64,000 nucleotides of DNA from Liolophura sinensis. Taxonomy: Eukaryota > Mollusca > Polyplacophora > Chitonida > Chitonidae. A program made the translations under genes and the position numbers. Shown here one piece after another: positions 48,721-59,880 of this stretch (the first letter of the stretch is position 1; each line of letters opens with the position of its first letter). Where the stretch lies: contig NC_088304.1 of the NCBI RefSeq assembly GCF_032854445.1, positions 20,101,704-20,165,703 on the forward strand, in the 5' to 3' direction. A model generated the notes under the pieces. That model made no database searches, was not told the origin of the DNA, and was given only the letters and a program-made list of their open reading frames with translations.

Positions 48721-49844
48721 TCTTCACGGCGGAATCGATCTGTTCACTGGAAACTATATTTTCGCGAATAGCGTCAGAGTTAGCTTGAAGTCTTATTTAA
48801 CCTGTTATATTATATTTAATTGCATGAAATCATAGTCTGAGCTATTGAGCCTGTACCCATACAGAATGAAATAACAACTTCCAGTATAGTTACATGCCGG
48901 ACTCCTTTCTAAAAACATGCTTGAACAGCAGCTGTAAAATTTATTGGCTGCGGAAAGACGAACGCTGTATGGGGTTCATAATATGTTGATTGTTGATTTA
49001 TTTCTTTATCATAACCTTGAACTGTCATTAGACGCACAACTCATTTTTTAATTAAGATTTAACACCTATTCGACTATACATAGCTAATCCGTTGCCAAAA
49101 GACCGACGCCCTATCCCAGTGAGCCGTGCAGGGCTGTTTTTTACACGTAGGTATTTACATGCATAATTTTTAACCATTTACATGTGCATACAAATTATTG
49201 AGGTATCATGTGTGTTAGACCTGAAAACAAGGTTAAATGTAGCTCCGCACGGGAACTTTTCCTATCACAGTTGTTTTTCTCCTAGCTTTATTAACAAAAA
49301 TGGTATACCATTAACAATGTTGGCTTTGACGTAGACACGTCCGTTTCTTTGCAAAGGCTGCCAAATTGTTCTATGGCAGGTTTTGTTGTATGTTCTGTAT
49401 AACACAGTACCTGGTTTTGTTACCATATTATTCTGTTAAGTTCCATTCTCTTCATTTAGCAAAGAGAAGGTTGAAATAACTTTAAAATTAATCACTATCC
49501 TTGGCATCCTGCCATCTATTGTTGTGTTAGACAAAAGTTCCAAGATCTGTGTCCTAGAGCGATTTCCAGCGTTTAACTGACTACAACGTTTAACAAAGTA
49601 GCAGCCGTATTTCAGTTATACGTCCGTGTAATCTACGTTAATGGTTGGATTGGAAACCATTTTACCCCTACGTGTATAAGTAGGACCACAATTTAGTTAC
49701 CAAGCTTGTCTGTTCAAATTGTCCACTGTTTCCTTTGCTTCTCAGTCCTTTTTTCAGCTTTTTTTTGAACGATTCATGGAAACACTGGTACTCATATAAT
49801 TTTGCCTAGTTCGCTCTATACACAATAATTTTAGAGACATCTCA
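48721..49844. other. Flank directly right of the array, nothing recognised
   Basis: AT-rich sequence without open frames of note, RNA genes or recognised repeats. No similarity to monomer segments C, B or D was found, so the array ends cleanly rather than continuing in diverged form. Confidence 0.6.
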
Positions 49845-49960
49845 TTAATTACAATCAACATCACTGCGTTTGAAAACTTAATTCTGCTTTATCCATGGTA
49901 GTACATGAAAAGTTAGAATAAAACCCTAACTGAGGCGTTCCACCATCTTCCCTGCACCAA
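49845..49960 (+). repeat. Interspersed repeat R, member 1 (partial)
   Basis: ATTACAATCAACATCACTGC, TTAATTCTGCTT and TTAGAATAAAACCCTAACTG then AGGCG match member 2 at 51,130. Shared length is about 115 bp. The downstream half seen in members 2 and 3 is not clear here. Confidence 0.65.
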
Positions 49961-50229
49961 TAAAAATTGTTGCCTGCCTCTCTCTATAACATGCAACCAG
50001 CTTTTCTTTACTACTTAGATACTTTTTCTTACATAGTACTTTGGAATCTAGTGTTTTACGTTATTTTGAAAATGGTTATCGCGATTATCGACTTAAACAC
50101 CACTTTAAGGTGTACGAGTTGTAACAAATGTTGGACTTAATGCTTAGATTTTATCGTATGCTACAGGTATAGATCTTATGTTATTAGGCACAATACTAAT
50201 TGTTTATCTATCTACTTGTTTGCTGTTTT

Positions 50230-50440
50230 ACGCCACACTTAAGAATATTTTACTTATATGGCGCTCACCAGCATTATGGTTGGAGGATACTGGGCAGAGG
50301 CAGCAGGAAATCAACTACCATCCGCAGGTTGCTGGAAGTACGAACGCGGAGGAAACCAGTATGGGCTGAACTTGAACTCACAAATACCCCATTGGTGAGA
50401 GGCTCCTGGGTGTCCGTGATGTTTTAGTCCGTTGACCACT
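50230..50440 (-). mobile_element. SINE family 3, antisense copy in the flank
   Basis: Reverse complement of family 3: TATGGCGCTCACCAGCATTA, TGGTTGGAGGATACTGGGCA, CCATCCGCAGGTTGCTGGAA, then the head with CTCACAAATACCCCATTGG and GAGAGGCTCCTGG. Two overlapping 63- and 75-codon open frames here are by-products of the SINE. Confidence 0.82.
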
Positions 50441-51129
50441 CTTACATACTGTTGTTAAGCTGTTTCTCCAAATTGTTCCGTGATGTTATTTCTGTGAAAC
50501 AAAATATGCAAGACACTTATGCATGTATAGGCTTGTGAAAGGAGAGACAGGAAGTACTGCCTTCAGTTTCTGTTACATGTACTTTGTCCCTATGAAATGT
50601 TAGCGGGTATTACCGATACGTAGAAAAGCCGTAATACTTAACATTTTAGTCCATATCTTATTCCTGTATACTTGCTTATACTGCAATTTTTAGCACATGA
50701 ATTTGCCTTCAAATTAATTATAAATAAACGAATTTCTATTGTGAATGTTTACAGTTTGATGTTGGCACACATCCCATCTTTTCTTATCTTTACGTCCCCT
50801 TTAAGACAGCACGTGTTAGAGATGAAACCGTAGAGTAGCAGCTGATCAATGATTCATCAGAAACCGGATATCCGGTGTGCGTCAGATTGCTGGTAAATAT
50901 CATGGTCACGTGCTTCATGGAAGTTTGTAAAGTGTCGTAGACTGGCGGAAATATTACCACGGAAACGGTTTGGGAGAACTTCACAAATTGGATAGATTTC
51001 ATGATACTGATGATAATGAGGACGGAAGAGACAATTCAATGTTTCCATGACGACGAAGAGACCAACGACCTTGATGCATGTCTTGATGACAACACAGCAT
51101 TTTGAGTAATTCCAGACCAGTGACGTGTA
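50441..51129. other. Flank, nothing recognised
   Basis: No gene or repeat recognised. Two overlapping minus-strand open frames of 63 and 70 codons (50,790-51,048) lack any familiar motif. Confidence 0.5.
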
Positions 51130-51385
51130 CTAAATTGCAATTAACATCACTACATTTTTTTTACCTAATTCTGCTTGAGCCTGGTGCTAGCGGTCGTGTT
51201 AATTGCTACCATTTATGCATTTATATGAACACTTAGAATAAAACGCTGACTGAGGTAAATTGACAAGAGGCCCTATTTCACCGGTTACGTGTGACCATTT
51301 GATAACTATCATACTGTCATGGCTGCTCTGGTTTTGCTATCTATGCTGAACGTCTTTAATTATATTTACCTTTCTTGATGTTTGC
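51130..51385 (+). repeat. Interspersed repeat R, member 2
   Basis: Contains AATTGCAATTAACATCACTA, CTGGTGCTAGC, ACTTAGAATAAAACGCTGAC, TGAGGTAAATTGACAAGAGG, CCTATTTCACCGGTTACG and ATCATACTGTCATGGCTGCT then CTGGTTTTGC. No tRNA-like head or coding sequence was seen. Confidence 0.7.
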
Positions 51386-53225
51386 ACCATATAATTTCGA
51401 AAAGCTAGCTCACAAACCAGTCGCGCGTCACATACGTCCAAAATTATTGCGCACTTCGTGTATTCATATCTGTGAACTACCCTCCTTCGAACAGGATGCT
51501 GGCTCTTTCTTACTACAACATAAGAAGACTTTCTGCAGATATTAGTTGTTTAGTTTACTGGACAGCGTTCATCCACCAATGAATCAACAATCAGTCAAAC
51601 ATCTATGCCTAAACAACAACACCAGTTGTTTCACCTACAAAGGGTGTACTAGGTCAGGACAACATTGATCAAGATTTCTTACTGACAGACACGCTGAAGG
51701 GTATATTGAGGTAGAATTTATATTTTCGTAGACCTTGTAGACGGAGAAAAGGTTCATCACACTAGGTCTTGAGAGGAAATTGAAATTTGCTACTAAAGAG
51801 ACGAATAAACAGGGGAAGCACAATGTCATCAGTGGCCGACCTATATATAATGAATTCTCTCAGAAAATGGGTGACCAGACATTGGTTGTTCGGATCAGAT
51901 GGTTATATCCAGCCGTGGTGGATCAGGCTGCTGCTTTGTCAGGAGCTGTCATTTGTAACTGGTAAAGTGCGGTGAAATCACTAAAAAAACTAAACTGCAT
52001 CCAAGACCAAAGGTACAAAGACATAATACTGCAGTTTGAAATTTTTCGACACGCGTTATTAAACACTGTGGAATGTGTAAGCTGACTATCCAACTAAACC
52101 CTTGCATAGCTTTTCTGTAAATTTACAAACAGACTCAGAGACATAAATGCCGGTAAAAAACATAACCACTTTGACAGCGGTGTTAAAGTAGATGAACAAT
52201 TTTCAGCATGACATTTCAGACCATAAATGTGCATTTAAGGCATAAGATTTGATATAATTAGATGGTACTCATTAGGATCGTAAATATACTGCACGGGAAG
52301 CACATAACTGCTGCTATAAGCACGATTCAAAGCAGGTCATTAAGAACGGAAATGTTGATTTTCGTCACTGAAAAAAACAAACAAACAAGAAACCTGCTGT
52401 TTTTACGGACGCATGCAGTGATGAACCTCTCACGGAACTTTCCTCCCTTGGGAATAATTAAGAAAATTAAGTCAAAAGATTAAAGCGGAATAACTTTGAA
52501 ATATTCCCGTATCTGGATGACGACTTAGATTAGAGAAATGTCAAATCAATATAACTAGGGTATTGCGGTGAGAATGACAGATGGACAAGTCAACCACGAA
52601 AAGGAGAACAATAACACTTTTTTCACCGGTATAGCTGATTAGTAGGTCTCTTGATGAAATGTGAATTAACTTGAAATTGAAGTGTGGAGTAATTCGCATT
52701 GGCATCATAATATTGTCTAGAAGCGTGTTTGGGTTTTAGAAAGAAAAAGAGAGAAACAATTACCAGTGTCATTGTTCGGTGGCATGAATTTGCATAAACT
52801 GTTATTTCTGGTCATTTTTTTTTTATAAATCATTCATTGAAAATCGAGTCTTCTAGCTTTTATTTCTGCTGTATTCCTACATTTTTTCGTTTGCTTGTTT
52901 TCTTCCAGGGAAGGTCTGGATGTGCCCCTAGCGACAACAACCACAGATAATCTAATTACAGGCAAATTAATAATGCAATTCAGTATACACAACAGTCAAC
53001 ACTAAAGCGAAGAGTGAATGCAGAGTAGAATGCATGATTAATATTTGATTGGGGCAAACGATAAACAGCTCTTAAAGCCATGCTGGCGAGCTAGCCAAGC
53101 TAGTGCGTTCGATGACGGCCTAAGCCCCCAATCTCATCAGCAGAAGTGAAGGTAAAAAGCTTATGGATTGGCCTTTGTGTGAGGGCAGCCAAAAGTACGG
53201 TACATTCATTGAGTCCATGGGGATG
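51386..53225. other. Flank, no gene recognised
   Basis: Contains a stretch at 51,780-51,975 open in two overlapping plus frames (61 and 62 codons), neither resembling a known protein, ending near a GTAAAG that could be a weak donor. A 73-codon plus frame lies at 52,262-52,483. Around 52,955-53,060 the sequence is rich in TAATTA/TTAATAAT words, sometimes seen in homeodomain-bound enhancers, but it is also simply AT-rich. Confidence 0.5.
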
Positions 53226-53229
53226 AGAC

Positions 53230-53461
53230 GCGATGAATGGCCGGGCGCGAGCTCAGTTTGATTGGAGCAGACGACAATTGGAATCACCTGACGCTGGCGC
53301 GATTCGTGCTCATTGACAGTTGGTCTACAGTGTGTGTGTAGGTTGTCAGGCAGCCTTCGGCGTCACGGTGTGCACTTCATCCGGGATTTCTTCTTGCCGG
53401 CAAACGTGTCACGGATACCAGTTATTTAGCGGCTGATTTCTAGATCAAGTCCTCAATACAG
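53230..53461 (+). other. Candidate non-coding first exon ending at a consensus splice donor
   Basis: A stretch with several CpGs (GGCCGGGCGCGAGC, CTGGCGCGATTCG, CAGCCTTCGGCGTCACG) has no ATG from about 53,240 to its end. It closes with AATACAG|GTAAGT, a full-consensus 5' splice site at 53,461/53,462. A reverse CCAAT word (GATTGG) and an initiator-like TCAGTTTG lie near 53,253-53,265. This is what a 5'-UTR exon could look like. No partner exon was recognised downstream, and transcription is inference only. Confidence 0.25.
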
Positions 53462-53467
53462 GTAAGT

Positions 53468-54575
53468 CCGATCTCTCCTGTTCATTCGAACATTGATTCC
53501 ATTGCTATTTGTAGGCTATTCAGCGATGCCTCAGAGTTTCGACAAAAGGCTAACAGTCGCAGACGTAACACGAAGGATATTGGAGGATATGTTGAGTCCG
53601 CTAATGTCCACTGATTGGCTTATATTAGATATACCATTGAATTGTGTTTTCCTCAAAACCGGTGTATTTTTTTGACTTCTCAAAACCTTTGGATCAGTTG
53701 TTTCACTGAATGCTAACCTTCCATCTACTCCGTAAAATATATACTTGGAAATGTCTCGATAGGGTTATTTCCTAAAAGAGATAATGTTAATGATGAGTTG
53801 CATCATTGTAAGACTCAACGGGTTTAGGCACTTCCTCCTGACCTCATATCCTTTTTTGGCCGGATTAATTATGTAAGGACATGACCTCTTTAGCTCAGAG
53901 GCTGGCCTGTATCGACCCGGCACACCTTCAAATACAACCATGTCCCCTAGTATTCTTGAGAACACGAACCAGTAAGACAGGTTCCTGGAACGTGATGGAT
54001 ACCACACGTGCTATTGATTTAAGATTTATCCCTTTTAATAATTGTGTGTGTTGGAGATGAAAACGTCGTTACTAGGGTGCTAGAGTTTAAGTGATGTTTC
54101 TTTCATGCGAGTTATATGCAGGTGCCATCCAAGTGTGGAGAGCACTGGGGTGAGCATAGGCGGCTCTGGGGCATTTGGGGTTTTAGCCTGTGGGGTAATG
54201 GAACCCGGCAGTAAACTGGAAATGAGGGTAACAGGGGAGGTGTGGGGCGCGTCATTCGGGTCAATTAGCTGGTCAAAGGCGCAGCGCAGAAAATGGACAT
54301 GGTCTGTGTTGTATGTTGAATGATGTATGGTGAAAGACACACTGGCGTGTTGCGTCAGTAGGCTTTGTCCGGTACTTTGTAACGGTATTAGAACAGCAGG
54401 GGCTTTCTAACCCACCTACAAAGGCAACGGCATGCATGCAAGTACATGCTGAACACCAGCGAAGGGAGAAATAAGGAACGGTTTATGTCGAGTTATACAT
54501 GTAAGTGCGTTGACTGGAGTGAGGCGTAAATGGGATGGTAAGTAATTAGCTAGTTTTGGGTGATGGTGGTTGTGT
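53468..54575. other. Flank, no gene recognised (intron-like if the 53.4-kb exon is real)
   Basis: Contains a GC-richer block at about 54,110-54,320 that is open on both strands (72 and 86 codons) with no familiar motif. Nothing else was recognised. Confidence 0.5.
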
Positions 54576-54581
54576 TGGAAA

Positions 54582-54614
54582 GGTGTGTGTGTGTGTGGTG
54601 GGGGGGGGGGGGGG
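54582..54614 (+). repeat. (GT)n microsatellite followed by a 15-G run
   Basis: A short GT repeat and a GGTGG word lead directly into 15 consecutive G (54,600-54,614). The small open frames here on both strands (CVCVVGGGGG and its complement) are low-complexity artefacts. Confidence 0.95.
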
Positions 54615-55449
54615 TGTTGGTACCTTCGTTACGGAGTTGCATATGTGCATATACATGAAAGTACAAGGCATGGTATTTGTTGAAATACGTAAAGGTTTTT
54701 TATGTATCTGCAAATATAATAGTACCATAAATCAAAACTAAAAAGTGATATAATACCCAATCAAATGTTATTGGGGGACATAAGGAATGACAAGAGAGCA
54801 AGCCACTGATTGAGACGATCTAAGTACTTCGGAGCTTCACGCTGTTAAGATATGGTGGAAGGTCCCCGAGATCAGCCAGTTACATGTTTACTGGTGGGGG
54901 TGTGAAGGATGGGTTGGAATATTGGCGGCATGAGTTCCAGGCTGGCAGAAGCAGAAACGTCGATGACTACGTGTGGTGACGTCACAAAAACTAGGCCCAA
55001 GGTTGTCCCTTCAAAGTAAAGTCAACATCAGCATTTTTTTCATTCCTTGCGGATGGACAGTCCAGTTTGAAACCATGTCTACATGAAAAGCGACGATTAA
55101 CGTTAGTATCGCCATTGTAATAGACCGTGACCTAATGCTGGGTCTACGATGGTGTCGATTTGCTAACTGGTCCTCTTGTCTGTTGCCCGACGTACAATCG
55201 TAATGAAAGTCGCGTATGCTTAAACAGAGCATGTTCAGTGACGATTTCAGCACGATTTTTTTTTGAAGTCATGAACTTTCAGCAACAAATTTTAAATGAA
55301 GTGGTTAATAATTTTTTTTAGAACTTATGAAAGCCCCCAGAACTACAAAATGTACTGTGAACGCTTGCTGACGTATCACAGGAAACGAGGAATCATTAGG
55401 TATGTGCACATATATTGTCTTCTTTTAGCAGGGCGAGCCCATACCGCCA
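54615..55449. other. Flank, nothing recognised
   Basis: No gene, RNA or clear repeat. An 80-codon minus frame (55,011-55,253) and an 89-codon plus frame (55,296-55,565) have no familiar motif. The second runs into the antisense family-2 SINE. Confidence 0.5.
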
Positions 55450-55690
55450 AAATTCTACCGTCACTAAAGTATCATGCCGAAGACAATAAACATGACACCC
55501 CACCCAGTCACAACATACTGACATTCGGCCAACCAGCCCTGTTTATTTGCTCTATAAACCTTTAAGTGCTGAGCTCCAAGCGAGGCAGCAACAAGTACCA
55601 TTTTTTCAAGTCTTTGGTATAACCCGACCCGTTTTTTTATCCCGCGATCTCCCGACTAAGGGCTAACTATTAGGCCTCTGAGGCGATTAT
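55450..55690 (-). mobile_element. SINE family 2, old antisense copy in the flank
   Basis: Reverse complement of the family-2 body and head: CACCCAGTCACAACATACTG, GGCCAACCAGCCCTG, GTGCTGAGCTCCAAGCGAGG, GTATAACCCGACCCG, and TATTAGGCCTCTGAGG at the head. Many substitutions and no clear target-site duplication, so an old insertion. Confidence 0.85.
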
Positions 55691-56290
55691 GGTAGCAGTA
55701 GCGCGGATAATGTTGATCTGTGACAAACTGTTTCTGACGTCGTAGGGTGTGTATGATGTAAAAAGAAGGAAGAACATAGAACGTCAGACCACAAAATATG
55801 TCGGTTTTGGTTTCATGGATGTCAGAAATTGGTCGACGTATGACAGGAAGGTGTGGCTGAAAGGGTGTAACTAAAAGCAAAAGCATTATTATTGTAGCAG
55901 TAGCATGGGTAATGCTGAACAGTTATCACACTTACTGTATAATGAATGCCCACTTACTGTATCATGAATGCCCACTTAATGTATCATGAATGCCACTTAA
56001 TGTATCATGTATGTATTACATGTATATGCACAACTCGTGAAAAGAAAGAAGGGCGTTGTATACCGAAGGGCGCTATAAAATGTGTCGGGTTTCGTTGTCG
56101 GTGAAAGTCAGAAATCTACAAGCGTATTACAGGCTGATTTCACTGGAAAATGTTATTTTCAATGCACAAATGCCATTATTGTAGCAGTTGCATGAATAAT
56201 GTTAAACAGTGACGATACATATCCTAACCTCGTTGTGTGCACAAGATGGGGTAAAAAAGAAGCAATGTTGACTCAGCTGAGTTCCGGATA
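55680..56290 (+). repeat. Degenerate direct repeat of about 200-290 bp, two full units and a partial third
   Basis: The word ATTAT(G/T)GTAGCAGT(A/T)GC followed by (A/G)ATAATGTT recurs near 55,686, 55,888 and 56,172. Between them a parallel order of words recurs: AAAAGAAGGAAGAACAT / AAAAGAAAGAAGGGCG, ACAAAATATGTCGGTTTTGG / ATAAAATGTGTCGGGTTTCG, GTCAGAAAT, and CGTATGACAGG / CGTATTACAGG. The second unit also has a local insertion (next entry). Confidence 0.75.
55933..56007 (+). repeat. Local tandem repeat of about 23 bp, about 3.5 units
   Basis: Units of CTTACTGTATCATGAATGCC with CA, drifting to CTTAATGTATCATGAATGCC and CTTAATGTATCATGTATG. It explains the greater length of the second unit of the surrounding repeat. 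Confidence 0.9.
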
Positions 56291-57414
56291 ACATTGAGGC
56301 AACATTTCGCCAGTGATTTTGTACACCGTTATTAGTAAAGGCAAATTTCGGCCATAAAATGTAAAGCAAATACAACGTAGCATTTTTTCCTCGTATTTTA
56401 TGCCAAGCTTGTGTTGCAGTTGGTTCTTCGTACATATAATGTGATACATTTTCATACAGCTTAGAGTTAAGCAATGATATGATATACTATTTCTGCTTCA
56501 TCGCAACCAATCCACATATACGGAGTCGTGTCCGTGAACGGCTACAGGGTGAGACAGCACTGGGCTGTAAACTACCACACACCATCCACTCCTAGCTGCA
56601 CATATTAATCCCCCGAGGACGACCTGTTCAGTATTAGCATCGATCACCTGTTACGATAAGGGGCTGGCCGATAGCAAATTGAGACTGGTATCTTTTATAT
56701 CGATAAAATGGCCCAAATACCGGTTTGTTGTATACTTTATGCCTACATAGCTTTGGGGAAGCCCTTCGAGGTATATTCGTCGATGGGAAGGGTACTATGA
56801 CTGCTTATTTCCTGAGGGTGTAAACTACAGCTGCAGGGCCATCTAAACATAGGCCAATGCATATATATGTGTGTGTATAAAGTGTACGGACCAGTACTGT
56901 GGTATGCCAGTGATAGCGCGTGTATGGTTATATTGTCCTGTCAGACGCCATAAATACGGTGTCGATACGTAACGGCTCGTCATCGGTCTATTTCCAGACA
57001 CATACCGTTCTGGAACATGTGGTTTTGCTAGATCAAGCGCCAGTGGCGTTAAAATGTAAACCTCTACCCAAAGTCTGATAAATTATGACATTTTGTGTTA
57101 ACACTTTACAATATCAGGCAAGCTAACAGACAGCCAAAAGACAGACAAAAAGACGGATGGACGTATTGATGATTCCGCTTAGGTGTCTTATTGGAACAAT
57201 GATTCGTGCCGAACGAGCTCGCTTTTCTGAACAGGGAGATATTACGGCTGTTTTGGCGACAGGAAGGATAAATGTCTGCTACATTATTGCAATCAGATTC
57301 GGATTTACTATGATAATTGATTATATGATATCTACAAACAGACATGTCGAAAGAAAACACCTGCGCTAGGAGCACATGCAGATCGTAAAACGGTATTGGA
57401 AGCTCTCAGTTCAT
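56291..57414. other. Flank, nothing recognised
   Basis: Overlapping 60- and 90-codon minus frames (56,202-56,474) and 70/89-codon frames on opposite strands (57,106-57,375) have no familiar motif. No RNA gene or repeat was recognised. Confidence 0.5.
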
Positions 57415-57645
57415 TTCCACATGCCTGGTGCTACAGGTGTACACGTTGGTTTTATGCGGACCGCTTTTCTTTATGCATATATATGCATAAAGAAAAACGG
57501 TCTGCATCAAACCTTGACTGAGGTAAAGCCACAAAAGGCCGGATTTCACCGGTAACCATTCGCCAATGATCATACTGTCGTCACTGCTCTGGTTTTACTT
57601 TCTATACTGCATTCCTTTATATTATTTCCTCATCCTGCAGTCTGA
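57415..57645 (+). repeat. Interspersed repeat R, member 3
   Basis: Matches member 2 from GCCTGGTGCTACAGGTGTAC through CTTGACTGAGGTAAAGCCAC, GGATTTCACCGGTAACC and ATCATACTGTCGTCACTGCT then CTGGTTTTAC. Where member 2 has a short AT-rich stretch, this copy holds a 66-bp palindrome. Confidence 0.7.
57448..57513. repeat. 66-bp palindrome without spacer
   Basis: Two 33-nt arms meet at 57,480/57,481 in TTTATGCATAT|ATATGCATAAA. The left arm starts GGTTTTATGCGGACCGCTTT and the right arm is its inverse with three mismatches. It could extrude as a cruciform or fold as an RNA hairpin. Confidence 0.93.
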
Positions 57646-58549
57646 ACCTCAGTCACAAACGTCGTGAAATAGTGTGTTTCTGTGAATAATTAGTTTACTG
57701 GTCTGCCGTTTATTCCAAGTGTGATCTGGACGAGCACCTGGAAATGAGCGCAGAACGGAGCAGATCATATTCCTTCCGCAGCAAGAATAATAACTCCTAT
57801 TTGTTAAACCGTTATACGCGTTCGCAGCCTGTTAGTGACGTAAAGTGATTTGTTCCAAAAGCCATGTTTTATGTTGGTTTCACTTACATAGCATAAACTG
57901 CGTCATTGTGCATAAGGTTTCATTTTTCTGCAGTGGGATTATCATGAATAATTAAGACCTTCAATCAAATTATAACAAGTTTGTCAGTTACATCGTATCA
58001 ATGGCACGTTCGAACTCATCTGTGATTGATTTAAACAATAACAAACGAAATGATGATGTTGCAGTCTTCGCAATTTGAGCGTTGGCATGTTTAATTACCG
58101 TAATTTATTTATTCCCGTTACGAATGGCGAAGGAGTGAGTTTGGTTTAACATCTATATCTGCAGTAGTTTAACCATATGTAGAGGTGCATTCCCCGCGTA
58201 GGTCGTGTTCATCATTATTTGTGATGCCGTAAGTTACGATAAATTATCAGTTGCCCCAGTTCTGTATTCTGCTACTCATATTTCGTTTATTTTTCCTAAA
58301 TAAGTTGACTTGTCCTTATAATATGACTTGCTCTCTAGTTGAATTCAGTAAGGTTTGGTTTATCACAAGTAGGCTGTTGAATGAGTATCGTTTGCTACAT
58401 CCTGTAACACTCAGAGTCGTTCATGCTTCTGTGACACGCAAAAGTAGAACTCATCTACATCATTCAACAGTCTTTAGATATTCAATTAGATACCAAAAAA
58501 CAAAGCGCCCCTTAAAAAGATTTCCATTAAGTAATGCACATGCCTATAA
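57646..58549. other. Flank, no gene recognised
   Basis: A diverged SINE-like antisense tail may lie at about 58,130-58,200 (GGAGTGAGTTTGGTTTAAC). The 113-codon plus frame at 58,251-58,592 is the longest in the flank. It opens with a hydrophobic run (FCILLLIFRLFFLNKL) but has no recognised domain, and its last part overlaps the antisense tRNA-like fragment, so it is probably not a gene. Confidence 0.45.
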
Positions 58550-58625
58550 AAAAGAAAATAACCGGATTCGAACCCGCAAAGTAATGTGTTAAGGGCAGGT
58601 TGCCTTCCGGTGACGCCGAGGTTAG
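58550..58625 (-). mobile_element. Antisense tRNA-like SINE head fragment
   Basis: GGATTCGAACCCGCAAAG is the reverse complement of a B-box-like TGCGGGTTCGAATCC. It is followed by GGTTGCCTTCCGGTGACGCC and GAGGTTAGACC. No acceptor stem or cloverleaf was found, so a tRNA-derived fragment is more likely than a tRNA gene. Confidence 0.45.
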
Positions 58626-59439
58626 ACCAGAGGAAGTTGTATTAATCCGGATGATGCTGTATTGTAACTGTGGACGAATTGTTTTAGCATTTTACGGGAT
58701 GTAACAGGATGTTGAACCAGATCCGGGACATGTCCTTGGCTTGCCTCTGGGCTGATGTGGACAATGCGGCAAGGGAAATATTGACTTGTCGCAGGATAGG
58801 CCATAGCCGAGAAATACGACGAACGTGTAGCCAGCGCCCAGCGATCAATCAGGTATATGAATGGCAATGCGGACGCTAAAATGGCTTTTTGCTCTTGCCA
58901 GCGACCTCTATAAAAGGAAAAGCCATCGGAATTTCCGGTTATGTTCCCAACAAACTCTCTGTCCATTTGTTGTCTCTGTTATACGGCTGTTTGTATTTCA
59001 CATGAGCACCAATGGTTTTACTGTTATGGCGGGTTTCCGCCCCTTGTGAGTGTGTGTAAGCAAACATGTCAGACCAGAAGCACTCCCCGATGTGATATTA
59101 ATCAAAGGGTCTATAGACCAACGATTACAGCCGGTCAACAAGCTGAATCTAAACGCATCAATGCGTTTACGAATTTATATGGAATACTTAGAAAATGACC
59201 CGGCTGCATCGCTATAATTCAAAACACAATTGGTCAGATTCACAACGTCTTGTGGAGAAATTGTACACCTCAGGGACTCATTTATCTAATGAAGCCAGAT
59301 TTGCTATGTATGCAGATTAGCATGGTAGAATACATGCTTTTTTAGACTTATGGAAAGTACTTTAGAGCTCCTCGCTGGATTTCTCTAGACGTAGCCTATA
59401 AACTTTTGGCTATTGGTGTCCCAGAGTCGACATTTGCCC
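58626..59439. other. Flank, nothing recognised
   Basis: A 114-codon minus frame (58,622-58,966) and 62/85-codon plus frames (58,861-59,198) overlap one another and show no familiar motif. Confidence 0.5.
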
Positions 59440-59576
59440 CGTTAGTTCGGCTGAGGTTTTGAGTCAGTGGATTTGCGTCTGGCAATGAGTGGAGTTTCTT
59501 CAGGCACTCGGGATTCTTCCATCCATAAAACTTAGCGCAATCATATCAATTAGACATCCTCAAATACGGCGTTAAA

Positions 59577-59615
<39 letters not shown>
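59440..59615 (+). mobile_element. SINE family 3-like tail ending in an (AAT)n microsatellite
   Basis: Diverged SINE body ending CAAATACGGCGTTAAACTGA, the family-3 tail, followed directly by about 11 AAT units (59,579-59,614). The microsatellite probably grew from the SINE's own A-rich tail. Confidence 0.7.
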
Positions 59616-59616
<1 letters not shown>

Positions 59617-59675
59617 GAATCAAATGTATAATGATTACGTTGTCGTCGAATTCACGCAATATAAATACGATTCCC

Positions 59676-59880
59676 CCCTGACATAATGGTTAGCGTGTTA
59701 CCGCAGCACTATGATTTAGGAGCCTTTCATCAGTGCGATTGCTGAGACTTCACGTCCAGCTCATGTTGGCTTCCTTTCCGGTCGCACGTGTAAATGTCTT
59801 CCAGCAACCTACGGATGGTCGTTGGTTTGTCCCGCTTGAACTTTGTCCGGTTTCTTCCGGTGACTATATGACGCAAAATT
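59676..59880 (+). mobile_element. SINE family 3-like head and body, old copy
   Basis: ATAATGGTTAGCGTGTTACC (tRNA-like A-box region), AGGAGCCTTTCATCAGTGCG, GGCTTCCTTTCCGGTCGCAC, CCAGCAACCTACGGATGG and TTTCTTCCGGTGACTATATG match the family-3 head and body. The tail is not clear. It directly follows the previous fragment in the same orientation. Confidence 0.7.

Noticed and set aside
51780-51975. Coding exon with two overlapping open frames near a GTAAAG donor
   Set aside because: Neither frame resembles a known protein, no convincing acceptor was seen, and the donor is weak.
58251-58592. 113-codon plus frame with a hydrophobic N-terminus, as a small membrane protein
   Set aside because: AT-rich sequence readily encodes hydrophobic runs, and the 3' end overlaps an antisense tRNA-like fragment. 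No homology is recognised.
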